NCBI RefSeq assembly: GCF_937875145.1 | Contig: NZ_CALNCS010000060.1 | Location: 1-16,871, forward strand | Direction of reading: 5' to 3' | DNA length: 16,871 nt | Origin: Alkalibaculum bacchi | GTDB lineage: Bacteria > Bacillota > Clostridia > Eubacteriales > Alkalibacteraceae | In this document: piece by piece, positions 1-7,048 of the stretch | How the letters are laid out: every line of letters starts with the position of its first letter | How positions within the stretch are numbered: position 1 is the stretch's first letter | Made by a program: the position numbers and the translations under genes | Notes under the pieces: model-generated | The model's database searches: none | The model's input: the letters and a program-made list of their open reading frames with translations, nothing else | Told to the model about the DNA's origin: nothing

Positions 1-13
1 ATGCGGGTTGTAG

Positions 14-32
14 GGGAGGTCTTTAACCTCCC
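14..32. other. GC-rich stem-loop at left edge
   Basis: GGGAGGT (14-20) and ACCTCCC (26-32) form a perfect 7-bp stem with a 5-nt loop. No T-tract follows on the + strand, so it is not a convincing terminator. An open frame entering from position 1 stops with TGA at 34-36, so this may be the tail of a gene lying to the left. The 5-bp/7-nt arm resembles a tRNA anticodon arm, but the rest of a tRNA is absent. Confidence 0.4.
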
Positions 33-110
33 ATGATGAACAATATCTATATATTTCGTATCAATAATTTGTTGTGCGATTAAATCTAATTTAACTAAAA
101 AGAGTTAATT

Positions 111-302
111 ATGTGGGAATACACAACAGTAACTTTTAATAGCCTTTTTGATACTGAGAAAAGCTTAAAGAAAAAAAGTAATAGAGTGCTTGAACAGCAT
201 GGAAAAGATGGTTGGGAGCTTGTCAATTTCCAGTGTGTGGGTGCATTTGGTTCTATGATGGTATTTATATTTAAAAAAGAAAAAAGTAAGAGTACGTTAT
301 AA
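111..302 (+). CDS. DUF4177-type small protein
   Basis: A 63-residue protein whose layout matches DUF4177: an N-terminal strand WEYTTVTF (residues 2-9), a helix, the conserved block LEQHGKDGWELVNF (about 27-40), and a final strand VFIFKK. The family is small, soluble and of unknown function; the GKDGWELV block is its hallmark. Full length is typically 55-70 residues, so this copy looks complete. The ribosome binding site is weak (AAAGAG about 7 bases before ATG). It is followed 49 bases later by a small membrane-protein gene on the same strand, so the two may share a transcript. No partner or pathway is suggested by context. Family assignment is from memory of the motif, not from a search. Confidence 0.7.
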   Translation: MWEYTTVTFNSLFDTEKSLKKKSNRVLEQHGKDGWELVNFQCVGAFGSMMVFIFKKEKSKSTL

Positions 303-351
303 ACATCATACAAGATTGAGTTGATTCGTTTTTTTAGATGGAGGAATTTAT

Positions 352-519
352 ATGAAAAAAAATATTGCTCGCAAACTTTGGTTCTTTGGGGCTATTTGTT
401 TTATAATAGCAGGAATAGTGGGCGAAAAAACAGAATTTATAGTATTAGGATGTGCATATATTTGTATTGGGTCTTCTATAAAAAAGAAAACTATAGATAA
501 AGATGAAGCACAGAGGTAA
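352..519 (+). CDS. small two-helix membrane protein
   Basis: A 55-codon gene starting at ATG 352 behind a strong GGAGGA site 5-7 bases upstream. The product starts MKKNIARKLWFFGAICF and has two short hydrophobic segments, about residues 9-23 (WFFGAICFIIAGIVG) and 28-43 (EFIVLGCAYICIGSSI), with lysines at the N-terminus and a charged tail (KKKTIDKDEAQR). This predicts a small inner-membrane hairpin with both ends in the cytoplasm. I do not recognise the family. The strong ribosome binding site, the correct positive-inside charge pattern and the position directly after the DUF4177 gene argue that it is real despite its size. Function unknown. Confidence 0.65.
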   Translation: MKKNIARKLWFFGAICFIIAGIVGEKTEFIVLGCAYICIGSSIKKKTIDKDEAQR

Positions 520-644
520 TGTTTAAAGTAGATTTGTATGTGAACAATTTTCAATATTGATATTATGACTAATATACGAGATGATTTACTTATTAATAGT
601 AGAAAAAATGGCGAAAAAAGTTAATTAGGAATTGAGGCACAAAT

Positions 645-1136
645 ATGAATATAAAAATAAGAGCATACGATAAAAATGACATTTCAGAGTCAATCGCTAT
701 CTGGAATGAGATTGTTCAAGATGGTATTGCCTTTCCCCAAATGGATTCTTTAACAGAGAGTAGCGGTGATGAATTCTTTTCGCAACAATCCTTTACTGGC
801 ATAGCTTATGATGGGGACAGTAGAGAAATTATTGGTCTGTATATACTCCACCCCAATAATGTTGGGCGATGCGGACATATTTGTAATGCAAGTTATGCTG
901 TAAAAAAGAGCGTGCGAGGTCATAGCATTGGCGAAAAACTTGTTATCCATTGTATGAATCAAGCAAAAGAATTAGGTTTCAAGATTTTGCAGTTTAACGC
1001 AGTAGTTAAGACAAATGAAAGCGCCCTTCGCCTGTATGAAAAACTTAAGTTTGTTCAATTAGGAATCATTCCTCAGGGATTTTTGATGAAAGATGGCACA
1101 TATGAGGATATTATTCCTCATTACAGGGTGTTATAG
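645..1136 (+). CDS. GNAT family N-acetyltransferase
   Basis: A 163-residue GCN5-related acetyltransferase, predicted to move an acetyl group from acetyl-CoA to an amine. The N-terminal strand and helix are IKIRAYDKNDISESIAIWNE. Acetyl-CoA-binding motif A is around residues 84-104, with the pyrophosphate loop R91-G92-H-S-I-G96 (R-G-x-x-I-G in place of the usual Q/R-x-x-G-x-G/A). Motif B is NESALRLYEKLKF (124-136) with the Y131 typical of the family, followed by GIIPQGF. Length is normal for a single-domain GNAT. It resembles the PAT/YhhY-type group, but the substrate cannot be told. The ribosome binding site (GAGG, 10 bases upstream) is modest. The gene stands alone, 64 bases ahead of the YbaK gene. 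Confidence 0.88.
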   Translation: MNIKIRAYDKNDISESIAIWNEIVQDGIAFPQMDSLTESSGDEFFSQQSFTGIAYDGDSREIIGLYILHPNNVGRCGHICNASYAVKKSVRGHSIGEKLVIHCMNQAKELGFKILQFNAVVKTNESALRLYEKLKFVQLGIIPQGFLMKDGTYEDIIPHYRVL

Positions 1137-1200
1137 TTTGTAAATACGGATTAGAGGAGAATAAAACACCAATTTCAGTACATAAGATGGAGGAAGAACA

Positions 1201-1671
1201 ATGTCATATAAAAATGTAAAGAAATACTTTGAAGATGCTGGATTATGTGAGCGTGTGAAAGTATTAGAACAATCCAGTGCTACTGTTGAAATGGCAGCAG
1301 AAGCAGTTGGATGTGAAATAAAGCAGATTGCAAAAACCCTGTCTTTTATGGTAGGCGATGCACCTATACTGGTTGTTGCAGCAGGTAATGTTAAGATAGA
1401 TAATAAAAAATACAAAACTACATTTCACCAAAAATCAAAAATGGTTTCAAGTGAATTGGTAGAGGAATATATAGGACACGACATAGGCGGTGTTTGTCCA
1501 TTTGCAGTGAATCCTAATGTTTCAATTTATTTGGATATTTCTCTTAAGGAAAATGATATAATATATCCCGGTGCAGGTAATGAAAACAGTGTTGTAGAAT
1601 TATCAATAGAAGAGTTAGAAACTCATTCGAGTTATAAGGGTTGGGTTGATGTCTGTAAAAAAGTATCATAA
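1201..1671 (+). CDS. YbaK/ProX-type aminoacyl-tRNA deacylase
   Basis: A 156-residue protein of the YbaK/INS-domain superfamily, which hydrolyses mischarged tRNA such as Cys-tRNA(Pro) or Ala-tRNA(Pro) in trans and so protects translation fidelity. Visible hallmarks are EAVGCEIKQIAKTLSF (34-49) with K45 in the position of the catalytic lysine of YbaK, the glycine-rich loop GHDIGGVCPFA (92-102), and YPGAGNENSVVEL (122-134), the A-G-x(n)-L substrate-pocket loop. Length is that of a free-standing deacylase rather than a ProRS insertion domain. A strong GGAGGAAGAACA stretch places the ribosome binding site 6-9 bases before ATG 1201. The tRNA specificity cannot be assigned from sequence alone. No operon partner is evident. 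Confidence 0.88.
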   Translation: MSYKNVKKYFEDAGLCERVKVLEQSSATVEMAAEAVGCEIKQIAKTLSFMVGDAPILVVAAGNVKIDNKKYKTTFHQKSKMVSSELVEEYIGHDIGGVCPFAVNPNVSIYLDISLKENDIIYPGAGNENSVVELSIEELETHSSYKGWVDVCKKVS

Positions 1672-1713
1672 ATTTTCTGAAGAAAATCACTTTCCATTTC
1701 AACATTACAATAA

Positions 1714-1782
1714 TTGTCCCTTCGTTTCTTAAAAGGTGTTCATATTAATCCAGATAAAACTTTTGAAAAATATAAGAAGTAA
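1714..1782 (+). other. possible 3' tail of a lost gene
   Basis: The 204-base gap after the YbaK gene contains an open stretch closed by TAA at 1780 that encodes FLKGVHINPDKTFEKYKK at its end. It looks like a protein C-terminus, but a TAA lies in frame just upstream and no start or ribosome binding site is seen. I read it as a possible gene remnant. I could not recognise the family. Confidence 0.25.
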
Positions 1783-1814
1783 ATAGGGTTAGGATTATCA
1801 CTGCTATAACATTG

Positions 1815-1869
1815 GGCAATAAGAAATTGCCGCCAAAGTGAATATTAAGTAGAAATTTCTTAAGGCGGC
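1815..1869 (+). promoter_or_regulatory. competing stem-loops before truncated GNAT gene
   Basis: GGCAAT (1815-1820) pairs with ATTGCC (1826-1831) across a 5-base loop. GCCGCC (1829-1834) can instead pair with GGCGGC (1864-1869). AAGAAATT (1821-1828) can pair with AATTTCTT (1854-1861). The second and third pairings cross, so they give either mutually exclusive helices or a pseudoknot. GGCGG is also the only ribosome-binding-like sequence before the ATG at 1876, so pairing would hide it. The downstream gene is truncated, so this may be a relic. Confidence 0.4.
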
Positions 1870-1875
1870 ATATAC

Positions 1876-2110
1876 ATGAGATACGTAGGTAAAAATATCA
1901 TTTTGAAGGATGGAACAAAATGCTTTCTTCGAAGTCCAGATGAACAAGATGCTGCTACTATGCTAGAGTATATGAAAATGACCTCGACAGAAACACACTA
2001 TATGGTTAGATACCCTGAGGAAATAGAGCTAACAGACGCTAAAGAAGCGGAGTTTTTGAAGAACTATATAGAGAGTAAACAGGACATAATAATCGTTGCG
2101 TTTGTGGAGT
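1876..2110 (+). pseudogene. truncated GNAT acetyltransferase, N-terminal part
   Basis: Starting at ATG 1876, the reading frame encodes a typical GNAT N-terminal half: KDGTKCFLRSPDEQDAATML (11-30), then a helix with RYPEEIEL and a linker ending near IIIVAFVE. It stops resembling the family before acetyl-CoA-binding motif A, which is absent. The frame continues to a stop at 2172, but those last 22 or so codons are an out-of-frame reading of the membrane-protein gene that begins at 2111. The gene therefore appears cut near 2100 by a deletion or recombination that joined it to unrelated sequence. Without motif A the product cannot bind acetyl-CoA, so I call it non-functional. The start lacks a good ribosome binding site. 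Confidence 0.65.
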
Positions 2111-2374
2111 ATGATGTTTATTGGAGTTGTGTTCTTCACTTATGGTCTTTATTTTCTTGTGAAAAATTATAAACATGGAAAGTATATAAAAAAATACGGA
2201 GTATTATCTTATATAGGATTAGTTTTAATCGTTTTTGGATCGATATTGTTAATGGAGCCAGTATTTACAAAATTACCTGAAAATTCATCTGGACTTCTAC
2301 CATTCTTTATAAGTTGAGGTATTTTTATGATAGCATCTAGATTATTGCTAAAACCTACATTTTTAAAAAAGTAA
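2111..2374 (+). pseudogene. small membrane protein gene with in-frame TGA
   Basis: From tandem ATG codons at 2111/2114 the frame encodes MMFIGVVFFTYGLYFLVKNY, a second hydrophobic segment (SYIGLVLIVFGSILLMEPVF) and a third that begins GLLPFFIS and is cut by TGA at 2315-2317. The same frame stays open and keeps its character after the TGA: GIFMIASRLLLKPTFLKK, then TAA at 2372. Reading the TGA as tryptophan (one base from TGG) restores a continuous third membrane helix with a basic tail, so a point nonsense mutation is the simplest explanation. The 5' end adjoins the truncated GNAT gene and only GGAG one base from the ATG is seen, so its true start may be lost. Family not recognised. Confidence 0.6.
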
Positions 2375-2459
2375 ATACAAACTTATTGAGTAGATTAAGT
2401 GAATATTTTTTTTGGATTGCGAATGAACTAATTTAAATTTACAAGGAGAGGTAACGGAA

Positions 2460-2540
2460 GTGTCAGAAAAGAAAAGTTTTGAATTATGGGAGGATTCTGT
2501 TCATAAGATAAAATTTAAGGAGAGATCATTTGAAGAATAA
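2460..2540 (+). CDS. 26-codon leader ORF overlapping next gene
   Basis: GTG 2460 lies 8 bases after a strong AGGAGAGG. The 26-residue product begins MSEKKSFELWEDSVHK, is hydrophilic and charged, and ends KERSFEE. Its stop (2538-2540) lies inside the first codons of the following membrane-protein gene, which starts at TTG 2530 with its own AAGGAGAG within this ORF. The overlap suggests translational coupling. It may be a leader peptide, a small protein, or the surviving 5' end of a gene whose remainder was lost. I cannot choose between these. Confidence 0.45.
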   Translation: MSEKKSFELWEDSVHKIKFKERSFEE

Positions 2541-4038
2541 AAAAGATTCTCGATATTTATTTTGGTCCCGAGTACTCAACCCAGTGGCACTTACAATATA
2601 TGGTGTTGCTTGTTTTTATCTATACTCTTTATGCCAGTATGGTGGAGTGAAGAGAAGAATGCCAATAATCATTATTTGCATGGGGTTGTTATCATTGTGG
2701 TTTTTGTGGTGTGTTTATTCCAAGCATAAACACGAAAAGAAATCTCAAAATATGGTGCTGGAGGTTTCAAAAGAGAAACAATATGATGCAGAAAAAGATA
2801 TAAGGAGAAGTAAGCTATGGTACTCGATTTCATGCTTTATTTTAGTAGGAATTACTGTTCTTACTGCACTTGGAGTCTATAATAGTGCTGTTAACTACAA
2901 TGGGAAGCTATCTTGGTTACTGCAGGATCTAAAAAACAAACGACAAGTCGAGTATATCGAAAGCAATATCTATGAGCATGGACTGCAGGGCATATTTGAT
3001 GCCATAGAAACAAGATTAGATCTTCCTAAGGATTTGTATGTTTCGTCAGATTTTATATTGAAATTTAATAAAGACGGAACCATACTTTCTTTTGACACTT
3101 TCTTGTATGGCCGAAATGAAGAAGGAGAGACCGAGAGTTTCCTGATTACTTATGATGACAAAAAGTCTAAAAAAATAACAGTTTATCTACGAGGAAACGT
3201 CAATGCAGATTATGATGATATACATAAATTTCAACCTTTGTTAGATGCTATGAAGGTAATTCCCTTGAAGGATACTATCTTACAATGGGAGCAAGAGGAG
3301 TTTGGTATTTTATATGCTGGTATACGCAACTGGGGGTACAATACCGCGGGAATTGTGACCATCGACAAGGAAGGAAATGTGAAAAAGAAAGAGTATGCTA
3401 TGAATGAAATCGTAGGGTATACAATATCTGTCTATGTACCAGAAAAAGAGGACATGATTATTCCTGTCCGGTATATTCCCGATTGGGAGACTGTAATGAT
3501 AGAGCCAGAGATGATTAAGAAAAATAATGTTATAGGTTACCGAGATTTTGATGGTGAAGAAGCTTTTTTTCTAGATGAAACACGAGGATATCGATTGACT
3601 GTAGCGGATGCTGCCTTAGGGAGCCGGTTCTACATTTTAGACCAAACACAAGATGCTGGGCTTACTTGGCAGACTTTAAATAAAGATCCCTTCTCAGGGG
3701 ATGCAGGGGCCTCGGCAGGAATTACTTTTCTAGATGAAAAGCTTGGATTTATTGCCATGTCTCATAGCGGCGGTTCTTATGGGGAGCTATACTGTACAGA
3801 GGATGGAGGAGTTTCTTATAAAAAGATAAGCTTTCCTCCAGTTAAAGTGCCTTTAAATGAAAACGAGACTTACGAGGCTTTTGATTTTCCAGGTATGCCT
3901 TATTTACAAGATGAAAAGCTTGAAGTTTTGGTCGGACAAGGGCAAGATGGAGATTATAAAGGTGGCATTAAAGCTTTATATCAATCGCTAGATCGTGGCA
4001 ACACATGGGAATATGTAGGAGAAGCCGATGATAAATAG
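2530..4038 (+). CDS. membrane-anchored Asp-box (BNR) repeat protein
   Basis: A 502-residue protein starting at TTG 2530, chosen because AAGGAGAG lies 5 bases upstream and a lysine-rich N-terminus follows. Three hydrophobic segments at about residues 15-33, 44-63 and 97-117 anchor it; two lie close together, then a charged cytoplasmic loop, then the third, which leads into a large domain of about 385 residues, probably outside the cell. The C-terminal part carries three Asp-box (BNR, S/T-x-D-x-G-x-T/S-W/Y) motifs: TQDAGLTW (373-380), TEDGGVSY (423-430) and SLDRGNTW (486-493). These mark beta-propeller blades as in sialidases and sortilin-like proteins. No sialidase catalytic residues are evident, so a binding or sensing role is more likely than catalysis. 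It precedes the secreted-protein/ABC operon by 228 bases. Confidence 0.7.
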   Translation: MKNKKDSRYLFWSRVLNPVALTIYGVACFYLYSLCQYGGVKRRMPIIIICMGLLSLWFLWCVYSKHKHEKKSQNMVLEVSKEKQYDAEKDIRRSKLWYSISCFILVGITVLTALGVYNSAVNYNGKLSWLLQDLKNKRQVEYIESNIYEHGLQGIFDAIETRLDLPKDLYVSSDFILKFNKDGTILSFDTFLYGRNEEGETESFLITYDDKKSKKITVYLRGNVNADYDDIHKFQPLLDAMKVIPLKDTILQWEQEEFGILYAGIRNWGYNTAGIVTIDKEGNVKKKEYAMNEIVGYTISVYVPEKEDMIIPVRYIPDWETVMIEPEMIKKNNVIGYRDFDGEEAFFLDETRGYRLTVADAALGSRFYILDQTQDAGLTWQTLNKDPFSGDAGASAGITFLDEKLGFIAMSHSGGSYGELYCTEDGGVSYKKISFPPVKVPLNENETYEAFDFPGMPYLQDEKLEVLVGQGQDGDYKGGIKALYQSLDRGNTWEYVGEADDK

Positions 4039-4176
4039 AGAACAAGAAGACGAATCAAATAGAAGCCTAAAACAGATTGAAGGGGATATAGGCGTAAAGA
4101 TGCAGCAAAGTACACATTGTGCCTTAACTATGGTGATGCATTCGTCATTTAATAAATTTTTAATAATTCATTTAGA
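4039..4176 (+). other. intergenic gap with doubtful gene debris
   Basis: A 60-codon frame starting inside the end of the previous gene (ATG 4028, with GGAGAAG upstream) runs through here to 4210, but its product has no recognisable pattern and I do not call it a gene. In another frame a short stretch ends LCLNYGDAFVI before TAA (4150-4152) and reads more like a true protein C-terminus. The gap may therefore hold a gene remnant. Nothing else is recognised. Confidence 0.3.
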
Positions 4177-4215
4177 GTTATTCAAGACTCCTATTGTAAT
4201 ATATAATTGAATAAC
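4177..4215 (+). promoter_or_regulatory. inverted repeat around a TATAAT, possible operator/promoter
   Basis: GTTATTCAA (4177-4185) and TTGAATAAC (4207-4215) are perfect 9-base inverted repeats 21 bases apart. TATAAT (4202-4207) lies between them and touches the right arm, about 60 bases before the secreted-protein start. No good -35 sits at the right distance (TTCAAG is 15 bases upstream), which fits a regulated promoter. The spacing is long for a hairpin, and a dimeric DNA-binding protein is a plausible reader. Confidence 0.4.
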
Positions 4216-4266
4216 ATAAACATATGTGATTTTGTGGTGATTCATTCTATATTAGGAGGCAGAAAA

Positions 4267-5520
4267 ATGAGATTTAATAAAAAATCAACGATGTTTGGCA
4301 TCTTTATCTTTGGTGCAATGATTTTAGTAACTTCAGGATTTGCCGATGCGGCCCTTGGATCAGGGTATCAGAATCTAAAGAAGTCCTTAAAAACAACAAC
4401 AGCTAGATTGGTAGATGATACGGATAACTTTAGTGTTGATATTACTACAACTTTCAAAGTTGACGGTAAGATTTATTCAGAAGAGACTACTAATACAAAA
4501 GTTGATATAAAAAATCAAGCTGAAGAAACAAGGACCATACAACTTGAAAAAGGCAATCACGTAGAATATTACTCCTATAGCGATAAAAAACAATATATAA
4601 ATAAGAATTTTGAAGATGGATCCTATAATGTGGAAGAAAAACAAAAATCAAGGAAAAACACAAATGTAGCACAAAATCCTTTTGAAGAAGAGGAAGTCAA
4701 GGATGTAGAAAGGATTGTAGATGCATTTATAGGAAGTTTAGAAAATGTCATTCAAGTTGAGCAATCAGGTAAGAAGAAAATGTATATTGGAAATATAGGA
4801 GACTCAGAAATCCCTCCTCTCGTCAATGCGCTTTCATCCTTTGCATTCAAATATTCAACACTGGATGACTATACGATAAAGAAACTTAATATTCCATCTC
4901 CTAAATCCAATGTAACCCTTAAAGATGCATCAGGAAAAGCCATTGAAAACAAAGATGGAATTATAGAAGGTGGAATCTTCAGTGTAAATATGTCTGCAGA
5001 AGATGATAAGGGTGCTGAACACATTTATACTTTAGAGCTTTCACTGGACATAAAAGACATAAATAAGACCGTTGTCGTTGCTCCAAACTTAGATGGACAA
5101 AAGGTTACTTATAGCAAGCAAGGTTGTCCATTTGATGAGAAATACATTGGAAAATATAGCAATAATATCGTAGAAGTAAAGAAGAATTCCTTCGTAAAAG
5201 TTGGAGAAAGAATTATTGAAATCACCTCTGTTAAAGAGGGAAATGTAAAGGGTAAATATTACGAGGTTTATAATAAAGGATATGAACCAGATGTTATAAG
5301 AAGCTTTGAGTTTAGCTCCAATCAAGATGAGTCAGAATTTTACACAATAATAAACTATACAGACAACAATGGGAAAAAGAAAAAGGGAACTATAGATAGT
5401 ACAAATTTACAAGACCTGTATGCAGCATTTGATGTAAAAATCGATGAAGAAAATGGTGGATACTCACATACAAATGATGAGGAAAACTTTAATAATGAAT
5501 TTGTAAGAGTATTTGAATAG
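4267..5520 (+). CDS. uncharacterised secreted protein of ABC/two-component operon
   Basis: A 417-residue protein starting at ATG 4267, 7 bases after AGGAGG (4254-4259). A frame open from 4207 has no ribosome binding site. A signal peptide is clear: MRFNKKSTMF, then the hydrophobic core GIFIFGAMILVTSG, then a likely cleavage at ADA (26-28). There is no lipobox cysteine and no C-terminal anchor. The mature part is hydrophilic, rich in Lys, Asp, Glu, Asn and beta-type sequence, without repeats or motifs I can name. The start of the mature chain (ALGSGYQNLKKSLKTTTARL) recalls uncharacterised secreted proteins of Bacilli and Clostridia. It is followed by an ABC ATPase, permease, kinase and response regulator on the same strand. 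I infer that it delivers a ligand or tunes sensing for that system; this is not proven. Confidence 0.75.
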   Translation: MRFNKKSTMFGIFIFGAMILVTSGFADAALGSGYQNLKKSLKTTTARLVDDTDNFSVDITTTFKVDGKIYSEETTNTKVDIKNQAEETRTIQLEKGNHVEYYSYSDKKQYINKNFEDGSYNVEEKQKSRKNTNVAQNPFEEEEVKDVERIVDAFIGSLENVIQVEQSGKKKMYIGNIGDSEIPPLVNALSSFAFKYSTLDDYTIKKLNIPSPKSNVTLKDASGKAIENKDGIIEGGIFSVNMSAEDDKGAEHIYTLELSLDIKDINKTVVVAPNLDGQKVTYSKQGCPFDEKYIGKYSNNIVEVKKNSFVKVGERIIEITSVKEGNVKGKYYEVYNKGYEPDVIRSFEFSSNQDESEFYTIINYTDNNGKKKKGTIDSTNLQDLYAAFDVKIDEENGGYSHTNDEENFNNEFVRVFE

Positions 5521-5527
5521 CAATATA

Positions 5528-5555
5528 AGGCGCAAAGGGCTTGAACTTTGCGCCT
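5528..5555 (+). promoter_or_regulatory. intra-operon stem-loop without T-tract
   Basis: AGGCGCAAAG (5528-5537) and CTTTGCGCCT (5546-5555) form a perfect 10-bp stem with an 8-base loop between the secreted-protein stop and the ATPase ribosome binding site (AAAGGAGG, 5567-5574). The 3' side reads CAAACTATTC, with no run of T, so it is a poor intrinsic terminator. Such hairpins after secreted-component genes often block 3' exonucleases and give more of the first product than of the transporter. Confidence 0.65.
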
Positions 5556-5581
5556 CAAACTATTCTAAAGGAGGTACAATA

Positions 5582-6307
5582 TTGGATAAGGCAATTGTAA
5601 TTGAAAATCTTTCAAAGACGTATAAGAACGATCGTGGCATACAAGATATTAATTTAGAAATTGATCGGGGAGACATATTTGGATTTTTAGGTCCTAACGG
5701 ATCAGGAAAGAGCACCACCATGAAAGTTATGGTAGGTCTTATGAAAGCAGATAAAGGTGATGTGCGCCTAAATGGTTACAGTATTTCCCAGGACTATGAA
5801 AATGCAATGAAGAAAGTCGGTTGTATTATAGAAAGTGTAATACCCTTTACCTACCTGACTGCATACGAAAACATGAAATTATGCGGAAGGTTTTATGAAG
5901 GTGTTGATGATATGAGAATTGATGAATGTTTGGATATTACAGGACTTCTAAAATATAAAGATGAAAAGATAAAAAACTATTCATTAGGGATGAAACAAAG
6001 GCTTGGCATTGCCATGTCTATTTTATCAAATCCCGAAATCTTAATACTAGATGAGCCCTTAAATGGTTTAGATGTAGAAGCAATGGTAGAATTTAGAAAA
6101 TTAGTCCTTAATCTATCACAAGAGCATAAGACAACTCTTTTTATATCCAGTCATTTAATACACGATATAGAGCTTACTTGTAATAAAGTAGGTATTTTGT
6201 ACAATGGTAAATTTTCAGGTGTAGATAGCACACAAAATATTTTAAAAAACTACTCTACCTTGGAGAACTATTATTTAAGTGAGGTGGATTTGAATGGAGA
6301 CTCTTAA
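5582..6307 (+). CDS. ABC transporter ATP-binding protein
   Basis: A 241-residue ATPase of the ABC-2/DrrA-NodI-like group, powering the permease encoded next. I place the start at TTG 5582, 7 bases after AAAGGAGG. A longer frame from 5513 would run through the hairpin and the end of the previous gene. Seen in order: Walker A GPNGSGKST (37-45, K43), Q-loop region CIIESVIPF, signature YSLGMKQR (133-140, SLGMK in place of LSGGQ as is usual in this group), Walker B ILILDEP (153-159) with catalytic E158, D-loop NGLD, and H-loop SSHLIHD with H191. It is complete. The gene overlaps the permease gene by 14 bases. Substrate unknown; this group often handles antimicrobial peptides or other export cargo. 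Confidence 0.93.
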   Translation: MDKAIVIENLSKTYKNDRGIQDINLEIDRGDIFGFLGPNGSGKSTTMKVMVGLMKADKGDVRLNGYSISQDYENAMKKVGCIIESVIPFTYLTAYENMKLCGRFYEGVDDMRIDECLDITGLLKYKDEKIKNYSLGMKQRLGIAMSILSNPEILILDEPLNGLDVEAMVEFRKLVLNLSQEHKTTLFISSHLIHDIELTCNKVGILYNGKFSGVDSTQNILKNYSTLENYYLSEVDLNGDS

Positions 6308-7037
6308 AGCAGTATACATAAATGAGATGTTTAAAATATCTAAAAAGAAGAAGATTACAGCAGCATTACTCTTTTTATTGTTTTCAATTATTATAGCAGC
6401 TATTATAGTCTATTTTTTAAATAACTTTGCCGGGATACGCATCACAGGAAATTCAGACTTCTCTATTATGGTTTTAACGGTCTTAAGCTATACGCTATTT
6501 CCACTTTTTACTGCTTTTATTTGTATCGATATATTTGCAGGAGAATTTACGGATGGTACCATTAAATTAACCCTGACAGGGCTATCGCCAAGGATTAAAG
6601 TATTTTTAGGAAAAATTTTAGCTATTGCTACCTTTATCACGGCAAATCTTATTATTGTAATGATTTTATCTGTTGTAGTTTCCATATTCATAAATAGCAG
6701 CATGCCTAATCTCTTAAAAATAATACTAGCATATGCTATAGCGTTTTTGCCACAATTCATCTTTGCATTGGCAGTTGTTTTCCTTTCAAATATTTCTAAG
6801 GGAACAACAAGTGCTTTTATGCTTTCTATGCTTGTGTTTTTAGCATTCAATGGATTAGGCATGATCTTTCCAGGCTTTAAAAGTTTCTTTTTTACGTCTG
6901 CTTTCGATTGGTATACATTGATTTTAGGAAGTTATATCAATCTTAGTAAAGTACTTAGAGTATTTCTAATTTTGCTGGGTTACGGTATAATGTTATTTAC
7001 AGCAAGTTATTACTCCTTTGAAAAAAGAGACATCTAG
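6294..7037 (+). CDS. ABC-2 type permease
   Basis: A 247-residue membrane protein with about six predicted helices (roughly residues 21-42, 56-79, 105-133, 140-165, 171-191 and 219-241). The cytoplasmic motif IFAGEFTDGTIKLTLTGLSP (80-99) after the second helix is characteristic of ABC-2 permeases, which pair as dimers with an ATPase such as the one encoded just upstream. The GAGGTGG ribosome binding site lies inside the end of the ATPase gene, and the 14-base overlap points to coupled translation. The basic N-terminus (FKISKKKKITAA) fits a cytoplasmic start. Its substrate cannot be inferred; context suggests export or a sensing-coupled detoxification transporter. Confidence 0.88.
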   Translation: METLKAVYINEMFKISKKKKITAALLFLLFSIIIAAIIVYFLNNFAGIRITGNSDFSIMVLTVLSYTLFPLFTAFICIDIFAGEFTDGTIKLTLTGLSPRIKVFLGKILAIATFITANLIIVMILSVVVSIFINSSMPNLLKIILAYAIAFLPQFIFALAVVFLSNISKGTTSAFMLSMLVFLAFNGLGMIFPGFKSFFFTSAFDWYTLILGSYINLSKVLRVFLILLGYGIMLFTASYYSFEKRDI

Positions 7038-7048
7038 GATAAGATGAT

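Noticed and set aside
14..32. Anticodon-arm-like hairpin suggesting a tRNA-Lys
   Set aside because: Position 33 would be C instead of U, and no acceptor, D or T arm can be found around it.
4028..4210. 60-residue ORF after the Asp-box protein gene
   Set aside because: A GGAGAAG precedes it, but the product shows no recognisable pattern and another frame looks more protein-like there; likely chance opening.
4207..4266. Longer start for the secreted protein
   Set aside because: The extra 20 residues precede the ribosome binding site AGGAGG at 4254-4259 and would bury the signal peptide.
5513..5581. Longer start for the ABC ATPase
   Set aside because: It would overlap the previous gene and the hairpin, and the strong AAAGGAGG points to TTG 5582.
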